Below, in pieces: positions 32,109-45,268 of a stretch of DNA of 64,000 nt; within the stretch, counting starts at the first letter, position 1, and every line of letters begins with the position of its first letter. The notes beneath the pieces were generated by a model. It saw only the letters and a program-made list of their open reading frames with translations, ran no database searches and was not told the origin of the DNA. Position numbers and translations under genes: made by a program. This DNA comes from Hamadaea flava (GTDB lineage Bacteria > Actinomycetota > Actinomycetes > Mycobacteriales > Micromonosporaceae), in contig NZ_JAMZDZ010000001.1 in the NCBI RefSeq assembly GCF_024172085.1, positions 8,122,001 through 8,186,000 on the forward strand. Direction: 5' to 3'.

Positions 32109-34493
32109 CTAGGCCGGGCGGCGCGACAGGGCCGGCAGCCCGGCGGAGAACACCGCGAGGACCAGGCATGCCCCGACGGTCGCGGCCAGCGTGCCCCACG
32201 GGATCGTCATCGGCACCGGGGCGCCGATCTGGGCCGACAGCCCTCGGGCCAGCGCCGCCAACGCGGCCAGGGCGACGCCGAGGCCGAGCCCGCCGCCCAC
32301 GAGCACGACGGCCGACGTCTCGGCGCTCAGCATCCCGAGCACCTGGGTCCGGGTCGCGCCGGACAGCCGCAGCAGGCGCAGATCCGCCGCCCGGGCCGCG
32401 CTCGCCATGATCATGGTGTTGACCACCGCGAGCAGCCCGAAGCCGGCCGAGACGCCGATCAGGATCACCGTGAACACCCACACCAACCGGTCGTCCTCGT
32501 CAGCGTCGGCGCGCGCGTACGCCGACCCGGTGAGTTCCCGCGCGCCGAGCCCGCCCAGCTCACTGCCGACCTGATTCCGGAAGACGGCGGTCGTCAACGC
32601 CGACGGGTCCAGCACCCGGACGACGGTCCGATCGAGCAGGATGCCCGCCGGAGTCGGGCCGTCACTCAGCACCGCCGCCACCAGCACCGAATACCGCCGC
32701 CCGTCCGTGGCGGTCACCGGATACGAGCCGCCGAGCGTCCACCCTTCCTGGTCGGCGAACGCGGTCGTGATCGCTGCCACGAGGGATGCCTCGCCGGCCG
32801 CCGGTCGATGGATCGCGGGCAGGTCGCCCGTTCCGACGGTGAACAGCGTGTCCTCGGCAGGGCTGATCCCCGCTGCGGGCAACGGCTCCGGCCCGGCGTA
32901 CAAGAAGGTGGGCAATGTGGACAGTCCACCGGCCGCGGTGACGGCGGCATCGGACAGACCCGGCGTGCCGGCGGGCACCACGACGGCGGCCGCTCCGGCG
33001 TCGGTGACCCGCCCGATGCCGTAGGCGGCGGTGGAGGTCTTCACCATGCCGCCGACCAGCACGGCGAAGGCCACGCAGAGCAGGATCGGCGCGGCCGTCG
33101 AGGCGGTACGCCGAGCGGCGGTGCGGGTGTGCTGGCGGACCAGGAGCGCTGTCGCGCCCCGGCCCCGCGCGAACGGGGCGGTCAGCAGCCGGACGGCGGG
33201 CGGCAGGATCGCCGGAGCGAGCAGGCTGCCCGCCGTCGTCAACGCCATCGCCGCGTACAAGGCGTAGGAGCCGAGATCGGGCCCGGACGCGCCGGTGGCG
33301 GCGACACCGAAGAGCACCGCGACGGCGAGTGCGGCCAGTCCGGCCAGCCACCGCAAGCGGCTCATCGGCCGATCGTCCAATGCGGACTCACGCAGCGCGT
33401 CGAGCGGGCTGACCCGGGCCGCCCGCCACGCGGCGGCGACCGCTCCGGCCAGCGCGACCAGTACTCCGGCAGCGAGCGCCGCGAGCGGAACCCACAGCCG
33501 GTACGCGACCGTGAACGTCGGCGGCTCGAACCCGGTACGCACCAGCCATCGCGCGACCGGGGCTGTCACCGCCAGCCCCACCGGTACGCCGGCCAGCCCA
33601 CCGGCGAGTCCGAGGAGCAGCACCTCAGCGCGGATCATCCGGCGGACCTGCCGGGGCAGTGCGCCCAGCAGCCGGAGCAGGGCGAGTTCCCGATGCCGGC
33701 GACGGGTCGCGAAGGCGAACGCGGACGCGACGATGAACACGGAGACGAAGGCCGCCAACACCGAGACGGCCAGCAGGACCTGCAGACCGATCCAGCGCGT
33801 ACGCGCGTCGGCAGGCGGTTCCACGGCGGCCCGCCCGTCGCCGTGCAGCACCTGACCGTCCCCGCCGACCAGCGCCGCCACTGCTTCGAGGTCGACGGCT
33901 TTCGTGGTGAGCAGGCCGATGAGGCGTACGCCGCTTGCCCGGTCGCGGGCCAGTTCGTCGCTCACCCAGAGCCCTGGGCCGTCGGCCGTCCCCGAAACGG
34001 TGAACGTCTCCGGACCTCGGGCGGTCAGGAGAGTCACCGCCGACCCGGGCGCGATCCCGAGCCCGCTGTCCACGACGGCCTCGGCCGAGCCGGCGGGGGC
34101 GCGTCCTTCGCGGAGGGCGTACCCGCCGAGGGCGGCGGCCGACCAGCCGGACGCGTCTTGGGCGTCGCCGGTCGGCACTCCGTTCTGCATCAGTTGGGCG
34201 TAGAACCGATGCTCGGCGATGGTGGTGCGTACGCCGTCGATCCGGCTCAACCGGGCGGCCAACGCGTCGGCGTCCTCGGCGGACCATGGCCGCGACTCGG
34301 TGAACGCCTCCGGATCGGCCGGCGGGATCGGGCGTACGAGCACGGGTGCGGCTGCGTACCGGCCGGGCGAGACGGGGTGAGCCGAGGCGAGCAGCAGCCC
34401 GCAGATCGTGAGCACGGCGACGGCGATGGTGAGAGTGAGCACGGTGCCGAGCAGGCTGCGCCACCGCTGCCGCAATGAGGCCAGCGCGATCAT
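32109..34493 (-). CDS. FtsX-like ABC transporter permease
   Basis: The 794-residue protein has an N-terminal helix (LLGTVLTLTIAVAVLTICG), a large outer loop and two FtsX domains (about 260-380 and 660-790) with GALPRQVRRMIRAE and LRLLRLSGATRTQVLGML. The ten-helix MacB/YknZ-type layout suits efflux or mechanotransmission rather than import. It overlaps the ATPase gene by four bases and is divergent from a two-component system, the arrangement typical of antibiotic- or envelope-stress transporters. Confidence 0.88.
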   Translation of the reverse strand: MIALASLRQRWRSLLGTVLTLTIAVAVLTICGLLLASAHPVSPGRYAAAPVLVRPIPPADPEAFTESRPWSAEDADALAARLSRIDGVRTTIAEHRFYAQLMQNGVPTGDAQDASGWSAAALGGYALREGRAPAGSAEAVVDSGLGIAPGSAVTLLTARGPETFTVSGTADGPGLWVSDELARDRASGVRLIGLLTTKAVDLEAVAALVGGDGQVLHGDGRAAVEPPADARTRWIGLQVLLAVSVLAAFVSVFIVASAFAFATRRRHRELALLRLLGALPRQVRRMIRAEVLLLGLAGGLAGVPVGLAVTAPVARWLVRTGFEPPTFTVAYRLWVPLAALAAGVLVALAGAVAAAWRAARVSPLDALRESALDDRPMSRLRWLAGLAALAVAVLFGVAATGASGPDLGSYALYAAMALTTAGSLLAPAILPPAVRLLTAPFARGRGATALLVRQHTRTAARRTASTAAPILLCVAFAVLVGGMVKTSTAAYGIGRVTDAGAAAVVVPAGTPGLSDAAVTAAGGLSTLPTFLYAGPEPLPAAGISPAEDTLFTVGTGDLPAIHRPAAGEASLVAAITTAFADQEGWTLGGSYPVTATDGRRYSVLVAAVLSDGPTPAGILLDRTVVRVLDPSALTTAVFRNQVGSELGGLGARELTGSAYARADADEDDRLVWVFTVILIGVSAGFGLLAVVNTMIMASAARAADLRLLRLSGATRTQVLGMLSAETSAVVLVGGGLGLGVALAALAALARGLSAQIGAPVPMTIPWGTLAATVGACLVLAVFSAGLPALSRRPA

Positions 34494-35227
34494 GCCCGCA
34501 CCGCCCCCTGGACGAGCCGGGCCGCGATCTGCGCGGGACCGGAGCCGGTGATCTCGTCGACGAGCCGCCCGTCGGCCAGCACGAGGACGCGATCGGCGGC
34601 CGCCGCCGCGACCGGATCGTGGGTCACCATCACGACCGTCTGATCGTGGGTGTCGACCAGGCGTCGCAGCGCGGCCAGGACGACGCCGGAGCTGACGCTG
34701 TCCAGCGCGCCGGTCGGTTCGTCGGCGTACAGGACGGCCGGGCGGGTGATCAGGGCCCGGGCCAGCGCCACCCGCTGCTGCTCACCGCCGGAGAGCTGGG
34801 CCGGATAGTGCCCGGCCCGGTCGGCCAGCCCCACTTCGGTGAGCGCGCGGGTCACCTCGGCCGGGTCGAGGGCGTGCCGGGCCAGCCGGTGCGGCAGCCC
34901 CACGTTCTGCGCGGCGGTCAGCGCGCCGACCAGGTTGTACGCCTGGAACACGAACCCGATCCGGTCGCGCCGCAGCAGCGTACGGGCGTGTTCGGACAGC
35001 CCGGCCAGCTCGGTGTCGCCGACGGTGATCGTGCCGCTGTCGGCGGTGTCGAGGCCGGCGGCACAGTGCAGCAGCGTCGACTTGCCCGAACCGGAGGCGC
35101 CCATGACGGCGGTGAAGCTGCCCGCCGTGAACTCGGCGCTCACCCCGTCGAGCGCCGTCACCGTGGCGGAGCCGGTTCCATACGTCTTGCGGACCGCCGT
35201 CAAGCGGACCGTCACCGTGGATGTCAT
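34490..35227 (-). CDS. ABC transporter ATP-binding protein (LolD/MacB type)
   Basis: The 245-residue ATPase has Walker [10 protein letters not shown] (43-51), the signature LSGGEQQR (145-152) and Walker B VLYADE with the catalytic Glu170, then PTGALD. It is the partner of the downstream FtsX permease (ATGA overlap). The ATG at 35227 follows GTGGAG; a longer N-terminus would not match the family. The divergent kinase gene starts 110 bases away. Confidence 0.9.
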   Translation of the reverse strand: MTSTVTVRLTAVRKTYGTGSATVTALDGVSAEFTAGSFTAVMGASGSGKSTLLHCAAGLDTADSGTITVGDTELAGLSEHARTLLRRDRIGFVFQAYNLVGALTAAQNVGLPHRLARHALDPAEVTRALTEVGLADRAGHYPAQLSGGEQQRVALARALITRPAVLYADEPTGALDSVSSGVVLAALRRLVDTHDQTVVMVTHDPVAAAAADRVLVLADGRLVDEITGSGPAQIAARLVQGAVRA

Positions 35228-35337
35228 GACCACACTCCACCGTGCGCGGGGTGTTCGGCGCACTGGTGCGTGAGCGAGGATCAGGACTACACCCAGCACT
35301 ACTGTGCCCGGTGTTTACGCAGGTTAGGGTTCGTGCC

Positions 35338-36561
35338 GTGAACCCTCGCACCGCCCTGGCCGCCGCCGCCTCGCCGCCGTGGCGACTGGCGCGCTCGGTC
35401 TGGCCCTGGCGATCGCTGGCCTACCTGCTGACCGGGCTCGTCCCGGCCGCCCTGCCGCTGGCGCTGCTGGCCGGCATCGAGCTGCTGCGGCCGGAGTTGA
35501 CCGCGCTGGTCGGCCTGCTGTTGGTGGCGCTGGTGATCGTGGCGGCCGCCGGTCCGGTGCTGGCCGGGTTCGAGCGGTGGCGGTTGCGCCTGGTCGACGC
35601 CCGGCCGCTGCCCGCCCGGCCGCCGCTCCGGCTCGCCGAGCCCGGTCTGTGGCGCGAGCTCGGGTACGCCGTCCTCGGCGCCTGCGTCGCCTGGTGCCTC
35701 GACCTGGCCGTCATCGGGCTGTCGCTGTTCCCGCCGTTGCTGCTGCTGTCGGCCCCGCTCCAGCCCTCGGACGCGTCAGCCGAGCTGTCGGCTGCCCCGG
35801 CGATGCGGACGGTCCTGTTCGTCGCCGGGCTGATCCTGCTGCCGCTGACGGCGTACCCGATCACGGCCTGGGCCGGGGCCCGGGCGGCGATCGCCCGCGC
35901 GGTGCTGGCCCCGGCCGACCCCGACCTGGCCGATGAACTCGTCGAGGTGATGCGATCGCGCGTACGCCTCGTCGACGCATTCGACTCCGAACGGCGGCGC
36001 ATCGAACGCGACCTGCACGACGGCGCGCAGCAACGACTCGTCGCGCTGAGCATGACGCTCGGTCTGACCCGCTTGCGGCTCGCCGACGACCATCCGGCTG
36101 CCGCCCTGCTCGATCAGGCCCGGGAGCAGACCGCCCAGGCCCAGGCCGAGCTGCGCGAGCTGATCCGGGGCGTGCATCCGCAGATCCTCAGCGACCGCGG
36201 GCTGGCCGCCGCGTTGCGCGACGTGGCGGGGCGCTCGCCTGTCCCGGTCGACCTGCAGCTTCGGCTGGATGGGCGGTTGCCCGCCCCGGTGGAGATCACG
36301 GCGTACTTCGCGGTGTCGGAGGCGTTGACGAACCTGGCACGGCACAGCGGCGCGTCGGCCGGGGTGGTGGCGGCGTCGGTGCACGGCGGCCGCCTCGTGG
36401 TGGAGGTCTCCGACGACGGGACCGGCGGAGCCGACCCGGACCGGGGCACCGGCCTGACCGGGCTGGCCGACCGCGCGGCCACCGTCGGCGGGCGGCTGCT
36501 GCTGGCCAGCCCGGCCGGTGGCCCGACCCTGCTGCGGGTGGAGCTGCCGTGCGAGCGCTGA
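35338..36561 (+). CDS. Membrane sensor histidine kinase (HisKA_3 type)
   Basis: The 407-residue protein has about four to six membrane helices (residues 25-195), then ERRRIERDLHDGAQQRLVAL with the phospho-accepting histidine and an ATPase domain (VSEALTNLARHS, VSDDGTGG, TGLTGLADRAA). The GTG at 35338 has a TAGGGT -10-like element 7 bases upstream, so the mRNA may be leaderless. It overlaps the response regulator gene and is divergent from the ABC exporter, which it probably regulates. Confidence 0.9.
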   Translation: MNPRTALAAAASPPWRLARSVWPWRSLAYLLTGLVPAALPLALLAGIELLRPELTALVGLLLVALVIVAAAGPVLAGFERWRLRLVDARPLPARPPLRLAEPGLWRELGYAVLGACVAWCLDLAVIGLSLFPPLLLLSAPLQPSDASAELSAAPAMRTVLFVAGLILLPLTAYPITAWAGARAAIARAVLAPADPDLADELVEVMRSRVRLVDAFDSERRRIERDLHDGAQQRLVALSMTLGLTRLRLADDHPAAALLDQAREQTAQAQAELRELIRGVHPQILSDRGLAAALRDVAGRSPVPVDLQLRLDGRLPAPVEITAYFAVSEALTNLARHSGASAGVVAASVHGGRLVVEVSDDGTGGADPDRGTGLTGLADRAATVGGRLLLASPAGGPTLLRVELPCER

Positions 36562-37199
36562 CGATCGTGCTCGCCGAGGACTCCGTGCTCTTGCGCGAAG
36601 GACTCACCAGCCTGTTGCGGCACTTCGGGCACGACGTCGTGGCCGCGGTCGGCGACGCCGACGCGTTGCGCCGCGAGGCGGTGGATCGGCTGCCGGACGT
36701 CGTCGTCACCGACGTGCGCATGCCGCCCGGGTTCAGCGACGAAGGACTCCGCGCCGCGTTGGCTCTGCGCGCCGAGCGGCCCGAGCTGCCGATCCTGGTG
36801 CTCAGCCAATACGTCGAGCAGACGTACGCGACCGAGCTGATCGACGCGGGCCGGGCGGCGGGCACCGGTTACCTGCTCAAGGACCGGGTCGGCGAGGTGG
36901 CCGAGTTCGTCGACGCGCTCGCCCGGGTCGCCGACGGCCACACCGTCATCGACCCGGAGGTGGTCCGCCAACTGCTGGACCGCCGCCGCGACCCGGTACG
37001 CCGCTTGACGCCCCGGGAACGGGAGGTGCTGGGCCTGGTCGCCGAAGGCCGGTCCAACGCGGCCATCGCCCGTCGCCTCGTCGTGACCGAAGCCGCCGTC
37101 GCCAAGCACATCGCCGGGATCCTGACCAAACTCGACCTGCCGCCGGACGCCGACGACCACCGCCGGGTGCTCGCCGTGCTCGCGTACCTGCGCGCCTGA
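36549..37199 (+). CDS. NarL/LuxR-family response regulator
   Basis: The 216-residue protein has a receiver domain (VLAEDS, phospho-acceptor Asp55 in VVTDVRMPP, Lys in YLLKDRVGE) and a LuxR helix-turn-helix (LTPREREVLGLVAEGRSNAA, TEAAVAKHIAGILTKL). It begins at a GTG 13 bases inside the kinase gene. Expected targets are the ABC transporter genes on the other side. Confidence 0.92.
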   Translation: MRALTIVLAEDSVLLREGLTSLLRHFGHDVVAAVGDADALRREAVDRLPDVVVTDVRMPPGFSDEGLRAALALRAERPELPILVLSQYVEQTYATELIDAGRAAGTGYLLKDRVGEVAEFVDALARVADGHTVIDPEVVRQLLDRRRDPVRRLTPREREVLGLVAEGRSNAAIARRLVVTEAAVAKHIAGILTKLDLPPDADDHRRVLAVLAYLRA

Positions 37200-37276
37200 T
37201 CCGGCGGAGTGCGTGGCCCGGGGCTCAGCCCGTGAACGGCGGCTGAGGGCCCGGCCGGCGAACCGCGGCGACACGG

Positions 37277-37870
37277 TCAGCCGGGGAACGGTGGCAGGAC
37301 GGCGAAGCGCGGGTCCACTGTGACCTGAGCGGCCAGCTGTGCCATCACTTGCCGGACCCGGGTCAGCGGATGCTGTGGGAACTGCGGGTCGTACGCCGGG
37401 CTGTCCGCCACGTGCGAGGGCAGGCCGCCGTCGCCGTCGGGACCGTACGGGTGGGGATGGAAGTACGCCGTCGGCCCGACCTGGGCCATTACGAGCGCTT
37501 CCCGCATGCCGGTCGTGCCCTCTTCAGCGGCCTGGACGCGCAGCACGGCGCTGCATCGGGACTTGGGCAGGATGTAGCTGCCCAGGAATGCCTGTCCGTG
37601 CTCCTGATGCTGCAGCTTCACCTTCACGACCTGGCGCAGGGCGGGCTGCCCGCCCAACGGCACGACGTCGGCCTCGATCAGCGCTCCACCTTGCTGCGCG
37701 GCCAACCTCGCCAGCCCGCGCCGCAGCGACGGCAGGTCGTGCAGCGGGGCCGGCAGATCCGGCACGAGTCCGAAGAAGACGGGCTGGACGATGATGCGCT
37801 CGCCGTTGGCCCAGGTGTCTTCGGCGACGGGTGCGAAGCCGGGCAGGAGGAACTGCTGAAAGGGGTGCAT
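37277..37870 (-). CDS. Conserved hypothetical protein
   Basis: The 197-residue protein starts MHPFQQFLLPGFAPVAEDTWANG and has no signal peptide, membrane helix or known motif. The middle (LQHQEHGQAFLGSYILPKSRC) and the His/Pro-rich VGPTAYFHPHPYGPDGDGGLP are distinctive. I do not recognise the family. Codon use on this strand fits real coding for these 197 residues, but not for the open frame that continues further upstream. It is divergent from the GH3 gene. Confidence 0.6.
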   Translation of the reverse strand: MHPFQQFLLPGFAPVAEDTWANGERIIVQPVFFGLVPDLPAPLHDLPSLRRGLARLAAQQGGALIEADVVPLGGQPALRQVVKVKLQHQEHGQAFLGSYILPKSRCSAVLRVQAAEEGTTGMREALVMAQVGPTAYFHPHPYGPDGDGGLPSHVADSPAYDPQFPQHPLTRVRQVMAQLAAQVTVDPRFAVLPPFPG

Positions 37871-37919
37871 GCGACGGGATGCTGCCAGATCTTGGCCCGC
37901 CGCCGTGCACGGGCCGCCC

Positions 37920-37966
37920 TTGACATGTGGACGTAGGTCTATCATTCTCTGCGAGAGAGCGCTCTC
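37920..37966 (+). promoter_or_regulatory. Promoter and LacI-type operator of the GH3 gene
   Basis: GAGAGCGCTCTC (37955-37966) is a perfect 12-bp palindrome with central CG, typical of LacI/CebR-like operators. Upstream are TTGACA (37920-37925) and TATCAT (37940-37945); their 14-base spacing is short, so the exact promoter is uncertain. The operator would cover the transcription start. Confidence 0.65.
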
Positions 37967-38065
37967 CAGCATGATCCACCGGTTTCCCGACCGGTCGTCC
38001 CCGCACGCCCCGGCGGACGGCAGCGACGCCGCCGCCGGGCGTACCCGCACCCCGGGAGATGCCCA

Positions 38066-41569
<3,504 letters not shown>

Positions 41570-41576
41570 CGCTCGT

Positions 41577-41604
41577 CGGGGCCGGGCCACACGGTCCGGC
41601 CCCG
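41577..41604. terminator. Bidirectional hairpin terminator
   Basis: CGGGGCCGGGCC and GGTCCGGCCCCG form a 12-bp stem with one G-T wobble and a 4-base loop. It sits between the convergent GH3 and YcaQ-like genes. Confidence 0.75.
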
Positions 41605-41609
41605 CCGGG

Positions 41610-42716
41610 TCACTCGTCGGGAAGGTCGAGGGCCAGGCGCAGGAAGCGGGCGAGGTCTTCGATCTCGTGCCGGACTTCGGCCGACAGCTTCTTGCCGAAC
41701 GGAACGTCCTGGTGGACCGCGTCCACCCGGAGGACGCCGCGTTTGTGGTCGGCGGTGGCGTCGACCTTGCCGACGAGCCGGTCGCCGTGCAGGATCGGCA
41801 GCGCGAAGTAGCCCCAGCGCCGTTTCGCCACGGGCTTGTACATCTCCAGTTGGTACTCGTACTCGAAGAGCTCGGTCATCCGCTTGCGGTCGTAGACCAG
41901 CCGGTCCAGCGGCGACAGCAGCGCCGTCCGGCCCTCGAAGGGCCGCCCGAGCTGCTCCGGGTCGACCCGCCACTTGCCGCGGACGCCCTCGATCACGGCC
42001 GGCTCACCGGCCTCGGCGACGTCGTTCGGCTCGATCTGGTGCTCGGTCGACTTGCCGCGTGCGATGCCCAGCGAGCGCAGTCGCTTGTCGTCGCGCAGGT
42101 GACGCGCCTCGTCGCGGGGGACGGCCCGATCGTCCGGGTAGATCCGCTCGGCCAGGTCCCACAGCCGCTCCCGGCCTTGCCGTCCGGCGGTCGCTACCTC
42201 GCCGCGCCGCTCCATGAACTCCAGCAGCCGCATGACGTTCTTGTCGTTCGTCCAGCCGCTGGACTGCCATGGCAGCACACAGGTGTCCGGGATCTCGCGC
42301 GCGGCCAGCGGTCCGTCGGACCGCAGCCGATCGAGGATGTCCAACCGGCAGCCCCGATTCGCGTCGATCCAGTCCCGCACATACTCCTGCCAGTCGCGCA
42401 ACGGCTCCGGTCCCGGCCAGACCGCCATGTCCGCGCGGTACAGCGCGAGGTCCTCGCGCGGCCGGATCATCCCGAACACCTCGACCAGCGTCTGATTGCC
42501 CAGGTCCGTCTCCAGGTCTTTCGACTGGTACGCCATGGCGCCGAGCCTGCTCCACAACACGAGATCGGCGTTGGGCGCGACGGCGGCGGTGAGATCGACC
42601 TGCAGCAGGGTCAGCTGCCGGACCACGTCCACCAGATCGTCGGGCCGGGGCCGGTCGAGCAGCTGGGCGCGTACGGCGATGCGGCGCGCCTCCTGGCGGG
42701 ACAGCTCGTGGACCAT
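41610..42716 (-). CDS. YcaQ/AlkZ-family DNA glycosylase (winged-helix)
   Basis: The 368-residue protein belongs to the HTH_42 family of crosslink-repair DNA glycosylases. The catalytic motif reads QVD (Gln39, Asp41, in LTLLQVDLTA). That is the QxD form of E. coli YcaQ/AlkX rather than the QxQ form of the antibiotic self-resistance enzyme AlkZ. Further family segments are LLSPLDRLVYDRKR and YKPVAKRRWGYFALPIL. The role is probably excision of bulky alkyl or crosslink lesions. A start at ATG 42716 gives full length. Confidence 0.82.
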   Translation of the reverse strand: MVHELSRQEARRIAVRAQLLDRPRPDDLVDVVRQLTLLQVDLTAAVAPNADLVLWSRLGAMAYQSKDLETDLGNQTLVEVFGMIRPREDLALYRADMAVWPGPEPLRDWQEYVRDWIDANRGCRLDILDRLRSDGPLAAREIPDTCVLPWQSSGWTNDKNVMRLLEFMERRGEVATAGRQGRERLWDLAERIYPDDRAVPRDEARHLRDDKRLRSLGIARGKSTEHQIEPNDVAEAGEPAVIEGVRGKWRVDPEQLGRPFEGRTALLSPLDRLVYDRKRMTELFEYEYQLEMYKPVAKRRWGYFALPILHGDRLVGKVDATADHKRGVLRVDAVHQDVPFGKKLSAEVRHEIEDLARFLRLALDLPDE

Positions 42717-42742
42717 TCGCCCAGCCTAGGCCCCACGTATGA

Positions 42743-43708
42743 CTAATCTCCGCCGCCGGCCAGGCGGCGCCCCAGCTCGGTGATCACATGCAGGACGTGT
42801 CTGCCCAGCGGGCGGGCCCGCAACAAGCCTGCCTGCCGCAGGACCGTCGCGTGCTCGCTCGCACTCGACAACGAGATCCCGGCGTATCTCGCGAGGTCGC
42901 CGGTGGTGCAGCCGTGGGGATGGCGCAGCGCCGCCCGGAGCACGGCCGCCCGGGTCGCGCCGACCAGCGCGGTCAGGTTCCCCGGCGTCGCCCCGTGATG
43001 GCGGTCCGCCGAATGGTCGATGGGGTAGACGAGCACGGGCGGCCGATCCGCCGCGCGCAGGGTCACCGGCGTACGCCAGCAGAAGTACGACGGCAGCAAC
43101 ACGAGACCCCGACCGCCGAGGTGCAGGTCCCGATCCTCCGGGTACGCCACCCGCAGCACCGGCGGCTCCCAGCGTACGGCGGGATGCAGGGTCGCCAGCA
43201 GCCGGCGGACGCCGCCGTCGGCCATCGCCCGGGCCCGGATCGCGCGCTCGGCGGCGACGTGACCGCAGACGGAAGGCCACACCGCGGCGAGCGCGGCGTC
43301 GAAGTACTCCCGCATCGCCTCGGTCAGCCCGCGCATCGCCGCCGCGTCGCCGTCGGCCAGCTTCCGCACCCAGCCCGGCGGCGGCCGATGCGCCTGCATC
43401 CAGCCGAGATCGGCGTGGACGAGGTCGAGCGACGTCCGCCGGACCGCTTCGAGGCTCGCTTCGATGTCGCGTACGCCGGCGGTCGGGGTCAGGAAGTCGG
43501 GGGAGTATCCGGTCGGCGGGGCCAGCCGCAGCAGCGTCCGCATCGGCGGGGTGAGTCGTGATCGCGTACGCCGCCGCCAGGACCGGAGCACCGGTGGCCC
43601 GCCGCCGGTCACCTGGTGCTGGCTCAGCAGCGCCTCCCACAGCGGATCGGCGCCGGGTGCCAGCCGCACCCCGCCCAGATCGGCGTCGGTGAAATGAATG
43701 CGCAGCAT
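42743..43708 (-). CDS. DUF5937/ArsR-like winged-helix regulator
   Basis: The 321-residue protein ends with an ArsR-type winged helix (HGCTTGDLARYAGISLSSASEHATVLRQAGLL, in part) after an N-terminal region of DUF5937 type (LRIHFTDADLGGVRL, PDFLTPTAGVRDIEASLEAV). It lacks the metal-binding cysteines of classical ArsR. It is divergent from the GH43 gene, with 78 bases between starts, so it may regulate that gene (inference). Confidence 0.8.
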   Translation of the reverse strand: MLRIHFTDADLGGVRLAPGADPLWEALLSQHQVTGGGPPVLRSWRRRTRSRLTPPMRTLLRLAPPTGYSPDFLTPTAGVRDIEASLEAVRRTSLDLVHADLGWMQAHRPPPGWVRKLADGDAAAMRGLTEAMREYFDAALAAVWPSVCGHVAAERAIRARAMADGGVRRLLATLHPAVRWEPPVLRVAYPEDRDLHLGGRGLVLLPSYFCWRTPVTLRAADRPPVLVYPIDHSADRHHGATPGNLTALVGATRAAVLRAALRHPHGCTTGDLARYAGISLSSASEHATVLRQAGLLRARPLGRHVLHVITELGRRLAGGGD

Positions 43709-43786
43709 CGCGCCGCGGAATCTATCACGCTTCGGCCCAGATCGAATCGACTGGCGTCGTCACGATCGGGCTTGCAGGCTGGCCTC

Positions 43787-45202
43787 ATGAGACGGCTGGC
43801 TGTGCTGTTCACTACGCTGATCATGACCGCGCTGCTGATGCCGGGCGCGCCCGCGCACGCGGCCGGCACCTTCACCAATCCGCTCAACGGCAGCGCCGAT
43901 CCGACGCTGACCTACGCGAACGGCTTCTACTATCTGGCCACCACCCTGGGCGACCGGATCGGGATCTGGAAGTCGGCGACCCTCGCCGGGCTGGCGTCCG
44001 CGTCCGAGAACACGGTGTGGCGTGACGGCGACGGCAGCCGCAACAAACAGATGTGGGCGCCCGCGCTTTACCGGTTCGGGCAGCACTGGTACGTCTACTA
44101 CACCGCCAGCGACGGGGTGGACGGCAACCACCGCAACTACGTGATCGAATCCGACGGCGACGACCCGCTGGGTCCCTACCACTTCAAGGCCCGGATCGCC
44201 GACTGGGGCGAGTACGCCATCGACGGCGAACCATTCGTCCACAACGGACTGATGTACTTCGCCTGGGCCGGACCCGGCCGGGGGATGGGCGGCCCGGCGC
44301 AGCTCTACCTCCAGCGGATGGACACGGCTTGGTCGACGACCGGGTCCCGGGTGGCCCTGCCGGCGTCCGGCGGCTGCACCGAGGTACGCGAAGGCCCGGT
44401 CGGACTGCACGGGCACGGCCGGCTGTTCCTGGTCTACTCGTCCTGCGACACCGGCAAACCCGACTATCAACTGTGGATGAAATCGATCGCCGACGGCGCC
44501 GATCCGCTGGTGCCCGCCAACTGGACCCAGCACGCCGGTCCGGTGTTCTCGCGCAACGACGCGGCGGGCGTGTTCGGCCCGGGCCACAACGGCTTCTTCA
44601 AGTCGCCGGACGGCAGCGAGGACTGGATCGTCTACCACGGCAAGACGACCTCGGTCTACACGTACGCCGGGCGTACGACGCGGGCGCAGAAGATCAGCTG
44701 GAACGCCGACGGCACGCCGAACTTCGGCCGCCCGTACGCCGTGGGCACCAAGCTGACCCCGCCGTCGGGCGACCCCGACAACCCGCCGTCGTCGTGGTCG
44801 GCGATCGTCGACAACACCACCGAGGGCCGGTTCAGCGCCAGCGCCAACTGGGGCCTGTCGTCCTACTCCGGCCAGCGCTACGGCGCGGACTACCGGTTCG
44901 CCGCGCCGGTTTCGGCCAGCGACCCGGCCTGGTACAAGTTCGCCGTCCCCGAGACTGCGACCTATCGGGTGGACGCGTGGTGGCCCGCGCTGTCCGGCTA
45001 CAACAACGACACGCCATACGTCGTCGTCACTGCGAGCGGCACGCAGTCGATCCATGTGGATCAGCGCTACAACGGCGGCGCGTGGCGTACCCTCGGCACC
45101 TTCACGCTCACCGCGGGCGACGAGAACAAGGTCGGCGTCAGCCGGTGGACCTCCGGCACCGGCTACGTCATCGCCGACGCGGTCCGGCTGACCAGAGTCT
45201 GA
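43787..45202 (+). CDS. Secreted GH43 glycosidase with C-terminal golvesin/xanthan-lyase-like domain
   Basis: The 471-residue protein has a signal peptide (1-26), a five-bladed GH43 propeller (about 28-325) and a beta-sandwich (about 335-471) of the golvesin type (FSASANWGLSSYSGQRYG, WYKFAVPETATYRVDAWWP). Candidate catalytic residues are Asp38 (GSADPTL), Asp146 (YAIDGEPFV) and Glu202 (VREGPV). GH43 enzymes act on arabinan, xylan or galactan side chains; the exact linkage cannot be told. A perfect 13-bp terminator follows. Confidence 0.87.
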   Translation: MRRLAVLFTTLIMTALLMPGAPAHAAGTFTNPLNGSADPTLTYANGFYYLATTLGDRIGIWKSATLAGLASASENTVWRDGDGSRNKQMWAPALYRFGQHWYVYYTASDGVDGNHRNYVIESDGDDPLGPYHFKARIADWGEYAIDGEPFVHNGLMYFAWAGPGRGMGGPAQLYLQRMDTAWSTTGSRVALPASGGCTEVREGPVGLHGHGRLFLVYSSCDTGKPDYQLWMKSIADGADPLVPANWTQHAGPVFSRNDAAGVFGPGHNGFFKSPDGSEDWIVYHGKTTSVYTYAGRTTRAQKISWNADGTPNFGRPYAVGTKLTPPSGDPDNPPSSWSAIVDNTTEGRFSASANWGLSSYSGQRYGADYRFAAPVSASDPAWYKFAVPETATYRVDAWWPALSGYNNDTPYVVVTASGTQSIHVDQRYNGGAWRTLGTFTLTAGDENKVGVSRWTSGTGYVIADAVRLTRV

Positions 45203-45220
45203 GGAACAGTCAGACGAACA

Positions 45221-45255
45221 CGAAGGGCTGGGCACACGACGCGCCCAGCCCTTCG
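45221..45255. terminator. Bidirectional hairpin terminator
   Basis: Perfect 13-bp arms CGAAGGGCTGGGC and GCCCAGCCCTTCG with a 9-base loop, between convergent genes. Confidence 0.8.
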
Positions 45256-45268
45256 CCCCCGAGACCGG

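Noticed and set aside
31225-32481. A 418-residue version of the SMI1/KNR4 protein
   Set aside because: The extra N-terminal part is shadow sequence of the intergenic region and permease gene; the GTG at 31935 with TAGACT upstream fits the family.
31992-34478. An 828-codon plus-strand frame opposite the FtsX permease
   Set aside because: Shadow of the permease; low-complexity Gly/Arg/Gln composition and no start signal.
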